Positions 9,432-17,340 of a stretch of 64,000 nt of DNA are shown here, one piece after another (the stretch's first letter is position 1; every line of letters begins with the position of its first letter). The notes beneath the pieces were generated by a model. The model ran no database searches. It was given only the letters and a program-made list of their open reading frames with translations, and was not told the origin of the DNA. Source of the DNA: Cohnella herbarum (GTDB lineage Bacteria; Bacillota; Bacilli; Paenibacillales; Paenibacillaceae); assembly GCF_012849095.1 (NCBI RefSeq), contig NZ_CP051680.1, forward strand, positions 4,743,501 through 4,807,500, written 5' to 3'. The translations under genes and the position numbers were made by a program.

Positions 9432-9489
9432 TCCCGTGCTTCCCCCATTTCTCTAAAGTTCCCAATCATTATAACGCTCACCCCTACAA

Positions 9490-9522
9490 ATGAAAACTCC
9501 CCGAGCAGAAGCCGGGGAGTTG
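9490..9522 (-). terminator. Terminator after the flhO-flhP-epuA genes
   Basis: On the minus strand AACTCCCCGG-cttctg-CTCGGGGAGTTTTC forms a strong stem with a T run about 30 bases after the stop codon at 9553. Confidence 0.85.
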
Positions 9523-9552
9523 CCGTCCCGGTTGCAAGGCGCAGGCCAGGCA

Positions 9553-9786
9553 TCAGCCGCCCTCCGCGAACACGAGATCATACATATGCTTCCAGGTGCC
9601 GGAATCGAATACGTCCGATAAAGGCTTATCCCCAAGTACGGTGTATCCTACCGCCAATCCAACGATTAAAGCCATAACGCAAAACACAGGAATTATCAAC
9701 ATTTTAATGCTCATCCAAATGATTCGGGCAACGACCCTACCGGAGGATCTATTGCTTTGCTCATTCGAACGTGAAGGTGCTGTCAT
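9553..9786 (-). CDS. Small single-pass membrane protein, EpuA / 'RNA polymerase subunit beta'-like
   Basis: About 77 residues: a basic, Ser/Arg-rich N-terminus (TAPSRSNEQSNRSSGR), one membrane helix (IWMSIKMLIIPVFCVMALIV), then a short outside tail containing YTVLGDKPLSDVFDSGTW. Proteins of this type are annotated EpuA or, misleadingly, DNA-directed RNA polymerase subunit beta; no polymerase motif is visible. I chose the ATG at 9786 (AAGGAG about 11 bases upstream); an in-frame ATG at 9840 would add 18 residues but has no ribosome site. It follows flhP by 70 bases in the same direction. Function unknown. Confidence 0.75.
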   Translation of the reverse strand: MTAPSRSNEQSNRSSGRVVARIIWMSIKMLIIPVFCVMALIVGLAVGYTVLGDKPLSDVFDSGTWKHMYDLVFAEGG

Positions 9787-9855
9787 GAAGATTTCGTCTC
9801 CTTCGACGCACAACGTCGCGGACTTGATACATACGATCATTATCCGCTTTGAAAC

Positions 9856-10698
9856 TTATCCGCGCAAGCTATTCGCCATTCCCATCATCTGTTCACTGGA
9901 GGAAAGAGCTCTCGCGCTCAACTGATATGCTCGTTGTACGATCATCAAATCGGTCATTTCATCGGCCATGTTTACGTTGGATTGCTCCACGAAGCCTTGT
10001 AGAACGGAGATGCCGGTTTCCCCGTTAGGCAACAACGCAACATCGCGCACGACGTTTGCCGGATCCACGTTTTCCGGAATGCCGTATAAATTATCGGCAA
10101 CCGCCTGCAGCAGCTCGGAATTGGTCACCTGAACCAATTTGAGAGTGCCTAAATTGATCGGGGTAGTACCCTCGCCTCCAACGGCCGTTAACGTGCCGTC
10201 GGTTCCGACGGTTAGTTCGTAACCTGCCGGTACGCGTATAAAGTCCTCGCCGTTACCCGTATTTCCGACGACCTGTTGTCCGGAGTTCGTTACGAGTATC
10301 CGATCTCCGTTCGCATCGGGCATTAATTGAAACGGACCATGCCGCGTGAACGCGCGGGCTCCGTTTATGTCTCCGCCCGTGCGCACTTCGAACAATGCGT
10401 TGCCTTCAATCGCGATGTCCGTCACGTTACCCGTCTGTTTAAGCACGCCTTGCGACATATCCGTTTGAATGGCGGCAATTCTCGAACCCCATCCTTGCGT
10501 GAAGCCTAGCGGAGTCCGCCGGCCTGCTTGGTTGAAATCCTCCAGATGCGGATTAAGGCTCGTTAAAATATCTTCAAATACCGCGGATTTACGTTTATAA
10601 CCCACCGTATTGGCGTTCGCGAAGTTATCAGCAAGCATATCCAGCTTCTGCTGAAGGGCGCCCATGGAGACGGACGCAGTGATCATCGAGTTGTTCAC
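9856..10698 (-). CDS. flhP: Flagellar hook-basal body protein FlhP (FlgG-like)
   Basis: 280-residue rod/hook family protein exported by the flagellar type III system. The N-terminal flg_bb_rod domain (NNSMITASVSMGALQQKLD, NFANANTVGYKRK), the central beta region (IAIEGNALFEVRTG) and the C-terminal helix (NVNMADEMTDLMIVQRAYQ...MMGMANSLR) are all present. Order spoIIID-mbl-flhO-flhP is the same as in B. subtilis, which supports the name. Confidence 0.92.
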   Translation of the reverse strand: MNNSMITASVSMGALQQKLDMLADNFANANTVGYKRKSAVFEDILTSLNPHLEDFNQAGRRTPLGFTQGWGSRIAAIQTDMSQGVLKQTGNVTDIAIEGNALFEVRTGGDINGARAFTRHGPFQLMPDANGDRILVTNSGQQVVGNTGNGEDFIRVPAGYELTVGTDGTLTAVGGEGTTPINLGTLKLVQVTNSELLQAVADNLYGIPENVDPANVVRDVALLPNGETGISVLQGFVEQSNVNMADEMTDLMIVQRAYQLSARALSSSEQMMGMANSLRG

Positions 10699-10724
10699 TT
10701 AGGAGTTCCTCCTTATGGCGTCTG

Positions 10725-11591
10725 TTATACTCTGCCGATTTCGTTTACGGCTTTATCCAAGCTGCGATCGTAAGTCTGAATGACCTTCTGATTCGCCTCG
10801 TAAGCCCGAAGCGCCGACATCAGATCCACCGCGGATTGAGCGGAATCGACGTTCGATCGTTCGAGGTAGCCTTGGCGAACTTCGACCCGATCGCCTTCAG
10901 CGATTTGGCGAATGCCGGCTGCATCCCCCGCGTACCGGAATCGTCCATCCCCTTCGCGAATGAGCATGTTCGGGTTGTCCACCCGCATGATTCTCAACTG
11001 CGGCTCACCAGGCAATGGCAATCCGGTTGCCCGATCTAGCAACCTCCCGTCGGCACTGACGTTCACCGACTCCCAAGGTACGGTAACTACGATCGGTTGT
11101 CCGTTCGCGCCAACGACCTGTTGTCCGTCCGATGTCAACAACGTGCCGTCAGGCGCGGTCTTAAAGCTTCCGTCTCTCGTATACCTTTCTTGACCCTGCG
11201 CCGACGTTACGGCGAAGAAGGCTTGAGGCTTATAAGTCACTTCGCCGTTCTCGTCCACGAATTTGCCGGACTGATCGAACGAAGTTCCATCCACGAGAAT
11301 ATCCGACATGAGCGCCAAATCTTGAAAACGGTAAGTTTCCCTAAGATCGCCCTGCGTCATGCTGAGAAGGTTCTCTTCGGCGAACACCCCGGTACTTAGC
11401 TTCCCTACGTTTCCTTGGGAAGGATTATTGCCGCCCATTACGGAAATTAACATTTCCGGAAATGCACGATTAACGGAATTGTTCCCCTTAAACCCGGGCG
11501 TATTAATGTTCGCGATATTATTCGTAATCGTATCATGACGCCTTTGCTGAGCCAGCATCCCCGACGCAGCCGTGTATAAACCTCTTAACAT
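10725..11591 (-). CDS. flhO: Flagellar hook-basal body protein FlhO (FlgG-like)
   Basis: 288 residues. N-terminal rod signature LRGLYTAASGMLAQQRR and NNIANINTPGFKGN, middle FAVTSAQGQERYTRDGSF, and C-terminal SNVDSAQSAVDLMSALRAYEANQKVIQTYD define a flagellar rod/hook protein. It is a paralogue of the downstream flhP, 26 bases away, and the two are probably co-translated. It lies 103 bases after mbl. Confidence 0.92.
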   Translation of the reverse strand: MLRGLYTAASGMLAQQRRHDTITNNIANINTPGFKGNNSVNRAFPEMLISVMGGNNPSQGNVGKLSTGVFAEENLLSMTQGDLRETYRFQDLALMSDILVDGTSFDQSGKFVDENGEVTYKPQAFFAVTSAQGQERYTRDGSFKTAPDGTLLTSDGQQVVGANGQPIVVTVPWESVNVSADGRLLDRATGLPLPGEPQLRIMRVDNPNMLIREGDGRFRYAGDAAGIRQIAEGDRVEVRQGYLERSNVDSAQSAVDLMSALRAYEANQKVIQTYDRSLDKAVNEIGRV

Positions 11592-11694
11592 GGAGCCATC
11601 CTCCTATTGCGCTGTTCGTGTCTGCCGAGCTCGGGCGCCGATTGCGCTTCGCTTGCTCGCGATCACGTTTCGTGTCGCATTCCTCGTAACCGGA

Positions 11695-12693
11695 TTAACC
11701 TAATTTACGCGTCATTTTGTCGAGATGGTCAAGCATGATTCCGGTTCCTTTAACGACGCAGTGCATCGGATCTTCGGCGATCAGCACCGGCACTTTGATC
11801 TCGTCGGCCAAGAGCGCGTCGAGTCCGTCGAGCAACGCCCCGCCGCCGGTAAGAATAACCCCGCGGTCGATAATATCCGCTGATAATTCCGGCGGCGTGC
11901 GCTCTAATACGGATTTAGCCGAAGCTACGATAGACATTACAGGCTCCCAAAGCGCTTCGCGGACTTCATCCGAATGAATCGTTACCGTCAACGGAAGCCC
12001 GGTAACCATATCCCGTCCGCGAATGTCCATTTCTTCTCTACGTCCGCTGAGATAAACGGTTCCGATTTTTATCTTGATATCTTCGCTCGTGCGTTCTCCG
12101 ATAAGCAACTTGTATTTGTTCTTTATGTATCTCATAATCGCGGCGTCGAACTTGTCCCCTGCGACTTTAAGAGAAGAGGCGGTTACGACGTCGCCCATGG
12201 AAAGAACGGCAACATCCGTCGTACCTCCGCCTATATCTACAACCATATTTCCGCTCGGCTGAAAAATATCCATGCCAGCTCCGATCGCCGCCGCCTTGGC
12301 TTCCTCTTCCAGGAATACTTCCTTGGCGCCGCTTCTTTCGGCCGCTTCGCGGATCGCTTTCTGTTCTACTGACGTTATATTCGTAGGAGCGCAAATCAGA
12401 ATTCGCGGACGACTGTACCAGTTCTTTCCGCCAACGCGTTGAATGAATGCTTTAAGCATCATATCCGTTACTTCGAAATCGGCAATTACGCCGTCCCTTA
12501 ACGGACGAATCGCAATGATATTGCCGGGAGTGCGCCCCACCATCCGATGGGCTTCCTCTCCAACCGCAAGCACCTTGCGAGTATCGCTTTCAATAGCGAC
12601 GACAGAGGGCTCGTCGAGTACGACTCCCTTGCCTTTTACGTGAATCGATACGTTCGCCGTACCCAGATCGATGCCGATGTCTTTGCTAAACAT
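11695..12693 (-). CDS. mbl: Rod-shape determining protein Mbl (MreB family actin)
   Basis: About 332 residues, close to B. subtilis Mbl (333). Actin-fold ATPase that polymerises under the membrane and guides lateral wall synthesis. Phosphate loops: DIGIDLGTANVSIHVKG at the start, VVDIGGGTTDVAVLS in the middle, and ILTGGGALLDGLD near the end. I start at the ATG at 12693 (MFSKDIGIDLG), which matches the family; the TTG at 12714 has no ribosome site. Position directly after spoIIID marks it as Mbl rather than MreB. Confidence 0.93.
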   Translation of the reverse strand: MFSKDIGIDLGTANVSIHVKGKGVVLDEPSVVAIESDTRKVLAVGEEAHRMVGRTPGNIIAIRPLRDGVIADFEVTDMMLKAFIQRVGGKNWYSRPRILICAPTNITSVEQKAIREAAERSGAKEVFLEEEAKAAAIGAGMDIFQPSGNMVVDIGGGTTDVAVLSMGDVVTASSLKVAGDKFDAAIMRYIKNKYKLLIGERTSEDIKIKIGTVYLSGRREEMDIRGRDMVTGLPLTVTIHSDEVREALWEPVMSIVASAKSVLERTPPELSADIIDRGVILTGGGALLDGLDALLADEIKVPVLIAEDPMHCVVKGTGIMLDHLDKMTRKLG

Positions 12694-12798
12694 GCGTCTA
12701 TTATCCCTCGCCAAATATGGAGTGTCTGATATTGTAATAGTATAATATTCGCCGCTTATGCTGCAAATCCTTCTTTCTTCTCGACATCATTAGTAAAA

Positions 12799-13086
12799 TT
12801 ATGCTTTTCCCGCTGTCATAACTTCCCGTTTTTTGATCGTCGTCTTCTTGTACTTGATTTTGGTCGCTTCTCCTCCCCTTAGATGACGGATCGACTTATG
12901 GTATTCGAGAATGTGCTTTACCTGGTCGGCCAAATCCGGATTGATCTCCGGCAACCGCTCAGTTAGGTCTTTGTGCACCGTGCTTTTGGAGACGCCGAAT
13001 TCTTTGGCTATCGTACGTACGGTATTGCGCGTCTCCACTATGCTTCGGCCAATTTTGATCGTTCGTTCCTTAATGTAATCGTGCAC
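12799..13086 (-). CDS. spoIIID: Sporulation transcription factor SpoIIID
   Basis: 95-residue DNA-binding regulator acting in the mother cell with sigma-E. The helix-turn-helix NTVRTIAKEFGVSKSTVHKDL (about 20-41) and the basic C-terminal tail HLRGGEATKIKYKKTTIKK, both used for DNA contact in this family, are present. The GTG at 13086 follows GGGAGG by seven bases and gives the family's normal length; the longer frame to 13140 is not supported. Followed by mbl on the same strand. Confidence 0.96.
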   Translation of the reverse strand: MHDYIKERTIKIGRSIVETRNTVRTIAKEFGVSKSTVHKDLTERLPEINPDLADQVKHILEYHKSIRHLRGGEATKIKYKKTTIKKREVMTAGKA

Positions 13087-13231
13087 GCTCCCGCCTCCCT
13101 GCTGAAATAGATTGGTACAGTATATGAGGGGCGCGGTCACTTATTCTATGTAGCCAAGCCTGACAGGCTAGGAAAGTCCTTTTTTTGACTCGATTTATAG
13201 GTCCGGCAAGCTTTGAAGTGCATCTTAAGCC

Positions 13232-13270
13232 CTAAGAAAAAAGACGAAAAGGGATTTCCCTTCCGTCTTC
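13232..13270 (-). terminator. Terminator after the HD-GYP-like gene
   Basis: Minus-strand AAGACGGAAGGG-aaat-CCCTTTTCGTCTT followed by a T run, about 20 bases after the stop codon at 13288. Confidence 0.85.
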
Positions 13271-13287
13271 CGGACATGCTTTAACCG

Positions 13288-14424
13288 TTATTTGTCGGCT
13301 TTCCCGACGATTACGACGTTCATGTGCCTGTGTAATTCCAACTGATACGGAATAATAACGGCCGTTCCGTCCGATTCGGAATAAACTTGCACGAGCGGTC
13401 TCTGAATGGGACGACCCGCCGTCTCCATTACGGTAGCCGATTGTCCGTTGCTCAACTTAACTCGCGTCGAGACCGGATAAATGATAACGTGATTCAGGAA
13501 AGATTTGATGAGTTCCCAATCGAAATCATAATTACCCGACGCGAATAAATATTCGATCGCCTCGGAAGGCTCGTAGGCGTTCCGATGGTGCCGGGGAGAA
13601 CCTAAAGCGTTGTACACGTCCGACAAGCCAACGATTTGCGCGAATTCCGGGATATTATCGTTCGTCATCCCCAACGGGTAACCCGAACCCCGATAACGTT
13701 CATGATGCAGCAGAGCGCATTGCGCCGATGCCAACGGAATTTCCTTCATCCCTTTAAGCACGCGGTACCCTTCGCTAGTATGCTGCCGCAAAGTCGCCAG
13801 CTCCGATTCGTTCAATTCGCGATTGACCTTAGTGAAATCCAAAGGTAACCGGGTCATGCCGATATCGCAAAACAAAGCCCCTATCGAGAGGTCATAAAGC
13901 TTAGCGCTATCGAATTTTTGTACGGTTCCTATTATGTTTGAACTCAAGGTCACGTTAAGAGCATGCTCGAACAGGATACGATCCGACTGGATCATTACTC
14001 CGAGTTCTTCGGCCAACGCCCGTTGGGAAGTAATCTCCCGTAAAATATCGCGAATTTGTTGACGGAAGTTCCCTTCCGGAAACGGCAGCACGATCTGCTC
14101 TAACATCAATCCCTTGTCGATGAACTCGATGACTAATCGTACTGCTTCTTCGCGCGCCTTTTCGTTGTTTTTCAATTGATCGATGTCCGGGCGAATCCAC
14201 GAATCCGAAACGGCAGAGCGTCTAAGCTTGGATCTCGCATCGCTAGTAGATGTTTCCGATGGGTCCCGCAAGTGAACGAACTTGACCCTTAGCGTTCTGA
14301 GCCTATTAATATATTGCTCCGTGAGCACCGTGCCCGCCTCTAGCATGACAATCCCGTTATTTCCTTGCACCGATTTCTCGAGTACGTCCCCGGTCTCTAG
14401 CTCCGATATCCCCACAATCCTCAT
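13288..14424 (-). CDS. HD-GYP domain protein with an altered HD motif
   Basis: 378 residues. The N-terminal ~60 residues resemble the small domain that precedes HD-GYP domains in many Bacillales (ELETGDVLEKSV...AGTVLTEQYINRL). The HD-GYP core follows: His154 (EHALNV), LFCDIGM at 184-190, His215 (RQHTSEGY), and HHERYRGSGYP at 240-250. Active HD-GYP enzymes hydrolyse cyclic-di-GMP and carry HDIGK at the second site; here the His is Cys186 and the Lys is Met190, with Asp187 kept. Reduced or lost phosphodiesterase activity, or a c-di-GMP sensing role, is inferred. The C-terminal ~80 residues form a small beta-rich extension. It stands alone between spoIIID and spoIIQ with its own terminator. Confidence 0.85.
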   Translation of the reverse strand: MRIVGISELETGDVLEKSVQGNNGIVMLEAGTVLTEQYINRLRTLRVKFVHLRDPSETSTSDARSKLRRSAVSDSWIRPDIDQLKNNEKAREEAVRLVIEFIDKGLMLEQIVLPFPEGNFRQQIRDILREITSQRALAEELGVMIQSDRILFEHALNVTLSSNIIGTVQKFDSAKLYDLSIGALFCDIGMTRLPLDFTKVNRELNESELATLRQHTSEGYRVLKGMKEIPLASAQCALLHHERYRGSGYPLGMTNDNIPEFAQIVGLSDVYNALGSPRHHRNAYEPSEAIEYLFASGNYDFDWELIKSFLNHVIIYPVSTRVKLSNGQSATVMETAGRPIQRPLVQVYSESDGTAVIIPYQLELHRHMNVVIVGKADK

Positions 14425-14524
14425 GATTCTCTACCTTTCCATCGGAATCTGATGAGCTATACGTGCTGTTGGTAAGAATTATGACATACCTTTCCTTCTA
14501 TTGTCGAGATTGGATGGAAAAAGA

Positions 14525-14575
14525 AATAGAGCATCCCTATCGTATTACCCGTGATAGGGATGCTCTATTCTCTTC
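14525..14575 (-). terminator. Terminator after spoIIQ
   Basis: AGAGCATCCCTATC and GATAGGGATGCTCT form a 14-bp perfect stem, T-rich on the minus-strand 3' side, about ten bases beyond the spoIIQ stop. Confidence 0.85.
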
Positions 14576-14583
14576 TAACTCTC

Positions 14584-15324
14584 TTACTTCGCGGATTTAA
14601 TCAATGTGCCCGGGTTTACCGACTCGCCATTGTTACGAACCTCGAAGTGCACGTGCGCCGCTTCCGACGGTTCCAACTCGCTTTGTCCGGCAGATGCGAT
14701 AACGTCGCCTTGCTCGACTTCTTCGCCGACTTGAACCTTCAGATCGGTCAAGCTTTGGTACACGGTAACTAAACCGTCCGGGTGCTCGATTTGCACCTCG
14801 TAGCCATTGGTTGGCGTTTGACTAGCAACCGTGACCTTACCGCTAAGAGCAGCTAGTACTTCGAAAGACTTGGCGTCTTTGCGAGCCAAATCGGTAGCCA
14901 TGTGCGGCGAGAACGTGTTATTGTACTCGACCATGGCCGCTTCGCGATCTTCCACCGATGCCGTTGCATCATAGAATGGAACGATCGTGTTCATGTCTTC
15001 GATCTTGGCTACCGGCCAACGGAGCGTTTCCCCGTTGGAGATTACCGCGGTTGCTTCCGGACTTGTTTGTCCGTTTGTCGTTGCTTCGCCGTCGACTTCT
15101 GTCAAACTGGGAACGGTATTCTGCGGATCTTTAGGATCCGTCCCCGAGTTCAGCCAGAGAATCGTTACGATAATTGCTGCCGCGGCCATGTAAGCTGCAG
15201 GGAATACCCAGCGCTTGGAAAGGAACTTTTTCCATCCGGTAGGCCTGACAGCGGGAGACGCACCCGCAACTGACTTGTGAGACTCTTCGATTTTACGTGG
15301 TGTTTTGCTGTTTCCATCATTCAT
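14584..15324 (-). CDS. spoIIQ: SpoIIQ-like M23 peptidase-domain protein
   Basis: About 246 residues: short cytoplasmic N-terminus, one membrane helix (WVFPAAYMAAAAIIVTILWL), linker, then a LytM/M23 domain. SpoIIQ is made in the forespore and pairs with SpoIIIAH across the engulfing membranes. Both zinc motifs of M23 are present: HMATD (His145, Asp149 in the longest frame) and HVHFEV (His228, His230). The start at 15324 (ATG, nine bases after GAGGTG) is preferred to the GTG at 15336 that abuts the site. Its place directly after spoIID matches B. subtilis order. Confidence 0.9.
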   Translation of the reverse strand: MNDGNSKTPRKIEESHKSVAGASPAVRPTGWKKFLSKRWVFPAAYMAAAAIIVTILWLNSGTDPKDPQNTVPSLTEVDGEATTNGQTSPEATAVISNGETLRWPVAKIEDMNTIVPFYDATASVEDREAAMVEYNNTFSPHMATDLARKDAKSFEVLAALSGKVTVASQTPTNGYEVQIEHPDGLVTVYQSLTDLKVQVGEEVEQGDVIASAGQSELEPSEAAHVHFEVRNNGESVNPGTLIKSAK

Positions 15325-15418
15325 TATTATCATCACCTCAGTAAGTCATTGTTACCAGGTGATGGCGTTTTATACCTGTTTGTTTTGAAAGATTACAATT
15401 TTTATAGCTTCTGCCTAC

Positions 15419-16558
15419 TTACAGTCTGTTTTTCGAGCTATTCGCAAGCTTTGAAACTTTCTCCACCCGCGCGCCCGAATAGTAGTATTCGACGATCTGA
15501 TCCGCCGTTTTCCCCGTCTGCGCCATCCCTTCTGCCCCCCATTGGCTCATTCCGACGCCATGTCCGCTGCCGTAAGTCGTCAGGATGATCATACCCTTCT
15601 CTATCGTCCAATCGAATGCGGCGGAACGCAAACCTAGCTTTTCGCGTACTTCTTCACCGGATATTCTCTTGGATCCCGCTACCATTTCCTTCACTCGTCT
15701 TCCTTGCGTCCATTCCATAATCCGTAGGCTCGGCTTGTCCGTCCCGGCTGCGCTTACCGCAATCGCATCCACTCCAAGCTTTCGATAGAATTCCGACAAG
15801 GGCATCTCTACTCGATTTATCGCTCTAGGAGAACGTTCTTTATCCCACGGACTTGCGACCGATCGCAGATAAGGAATCTCATTCGGGAAAACCTCTTCCG
15901 AATTTTCCGTATAACCGTTACTTGTTGAAAAAAATAACGCCTCAATCGGTTGCCCGCGATAAGCGATGATATCACCCTCGGTATTCTTAACGGCCTCATC
16001 CACTTTGCGCCAGCCTTCTTCATCGTTCTTCCGAAGTCGTTTCATTTCCGCTAGAGACCGATAAACCTGATGAGCTTGAGTATCCGTCACATCCGCCTCG
16101 ACCCCCGTTACGCCGCTACGGTCATTCAGCGTAAGTCTGCGCACAATATAGGTGCGGGCAGCAAGCGCCTGCGCCTCGAGCGCCTCAGGTTGGAAATCAA
16201 GCGGCATTTCAGCCGCCACTACCCCCTTAACGTACTCTTCTAACGGTACGGGTTCAATGCTCCGAGTTTTCGATAATAATACTCGGACGATTGGTTGAAC
16301 TTCTTTCTCCTCTAAGACTGGTTGATGTTTCTCGTAATCGGGCTCATTCTTCGTTTTCTGTTGCGCCTCCGCCTGCATCTGCTGAAAGACCTCCACCTGA
16401 TCTGCCGCGCTCGAATTTGAATCTTTTTCTCGGAAAAGTAGCCCTATCGATATCGAAGCAATCATTCCAATCGCGAAAGCAATCCATAAATGTTGGCTAG
16501 CGCCCTGCCCCTTCCTTATTTTCGAATTCACGGGTTCACCTCGTCTATTTCTTTGCAT
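15419..16558 (-). CDS. spoIID: Stage II sporulation protein D (SpoIID)
   Basis: About 379 residues. Membrane-anchored lytic transglycosylase acting with SpoIIM/SpoIIP in septal thinning and engulfment. One N-terminal membrane helix (LWIAFAIGMIASISIGLLF), then the SpoIID domain: PLEEYVKGVVAAEMPLDFQPEALEAQALAART with the catalytic Glu, FFSTSNGYTENSEEVF, and the closing YGSGHGVGMSQWGAEGMA. The ATG at 16558 is my choice; the open frame extends to a TTG at 16636 with no ribosome site, and the site at 16558 (AAAGAAG) is also weak. murA normally lies directly upstream; here the repeat/transposase island intervenes. Confidence 0.93.
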   Translation of the reverse strand: MQRNRRGEPVNSKIRKGQGASQHLWIAFAIGMIASISIGLLFREKDSNSSAADQVEVFQQMQAEAQQKTKNEPDYEKHQPVLEEKEVQPIVRVLLSKTRSIEPVPLEEYVKGVVAAEMPLDFQPEALEAQALAARTYIVRRLTLNDRSGVTGVEADVTDTQAHQVYRSLAEMKRLRKNDEEGWRKVDEAVKNTEGDIIAYRGQPIEALFFSTSNGYTENSEEVFPNEIPYLRSVASPWDKERSPRAINRVEMPLSEFYRKLGVDAIAVSAAGTDKPSLRIMEWTQGRRVKEMVAGSKRISGEEVREKLGLRSAAFDWTIEKGMIILTTYGSGHGVGMSQWGAEGMAQTGKTADQIVEYYYSGARVEKVSKLANSSKNRL

Positions 16559-16804
16559 GATAGCTTCTTTGAACGTCCGCTTACTCCGCGAACTCTGTTG
16601 TTCAACCGATGCTTTCAAAATATGCGAGACTCGCAAAAGCTAGAACCTGCCTTGCTATCGTCCTTGTATACACGGCTTCTTTGAAATTCGACTATCGAAA
16701 TTCTTCATTTCCTCTACCTATTGTCTTCCCGATCTTTCTCTTCCTAATTCCTTGTCTCTGTTCTCTATTACTTCAGACTCCCCACCGCTTCCCCCATCTA
16801 TGCC

Positions 16805-16830
16805 CTTTCACGCTATCCCCTTCGCTCAGG
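16805..16830. repeat. Dispersed repeat copy, upstream of the 14-bp array
   Basis: CTTTCACGCTATCCCC then TTCGCTCAGG, the exact reverse complement of the head of the right-hand array units. Same orientation as the copy at 17193-17218. The stretch 16559-16800 between spoIID and this copy shows nothing recognisable. Confidence 0.85.
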
Positions 16831-16851
16831 CACCCCGGACTCTTCCTTCTC

Positions 16852-17103
16852 GTACCGTCTTTTTCGTTCCGCCCTTCTCGTACCGCCCTTCTGGTACCGC
16901 CCTTCTGGTACCGCCCTTCTCGTACCGCCCTTCTGGTACCGCCCTTCTGGTACCGCCCTTCTGGTGCCGCCCTTCTGGTGCCGCCCTTCTGGTACCGCCC
17001 TTCTCGTGCCGCCCTTCTGGTGCCTCCCTTCTGGTACCGCCCTTCTCGTACCGCCCTTCTGGTACCGCCCTTCTGGTGCCGCCCTTCTCGTGCCGTCTTC
17101 TAT
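16852..17103. repeat. 14-bp minisatellite, 18 units without indels
   Basis: Unit GTACCGCCCTTCTG repeats with exact 14-base spacing from 16852 to 17103 (units at 16852, 16866, 16880 and so on to 17090). Variation is almost confined to two sites: A/G at position 3 and G/C at position 14; the first and last units are more decayed. Because 14 x 3 = 42, open frames on both strands show 14-residue periodicity, but they lack ribosome sites and are not called as genes. Confidence 0.9.
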
Positions 17104-17274
17104 AAGTTCGCTTCCCCTCCAACTTTATCCCCATGACTCAGAATTTCTTCACTTACTCAGTTCTCACCTCAATACATTGAATCAGCCCTCTCCTTTTACG
17201 CTATCCCTTTCGCTCAGGTAGAAGCTAGCCTCCAATAATTTAGGTAATTAATAGAAAAAAATATCTTTAAATAG

Positions 17275-17313
17275 GAACAAATGTTTGGTATAATGAAATG
17301 AGAACAAGTGTTC
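17275..17313 (+). promoter_or_regulatory. Promoter of the transposase-like gene with two LexA/SOS-type boxes
   Basis: An extended -10 (TGGTATAAT, 17287-17294) is flanked by GAACAAATGTTT (17275-17286) and GAACAAGTGTTC (17302-17313). Both fit the core GAACRNRYGTTY of the Bacillus LexA (DinR) operator; the second is a perfect 12-bp palindrome. One box overlaps the promoter's spacer edge and the other sits near the expected transcription start, a layout suited to repression. Flanking C/G positions of the full operator are not met. LexA control is inferred. Confidence 0.6.
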
Positions 17314-17340
17314 TTTTGCGAAAGGAGCTGACAATGCGGG

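Noticed and set aside
16609..17136. Open frames of 175 (plus) and 102 codons (minus) across the 14-bp minisatellite
   Set aside because: A repeat of 14 bases without stops opens frames automatically; no start signal or recognisable protein.
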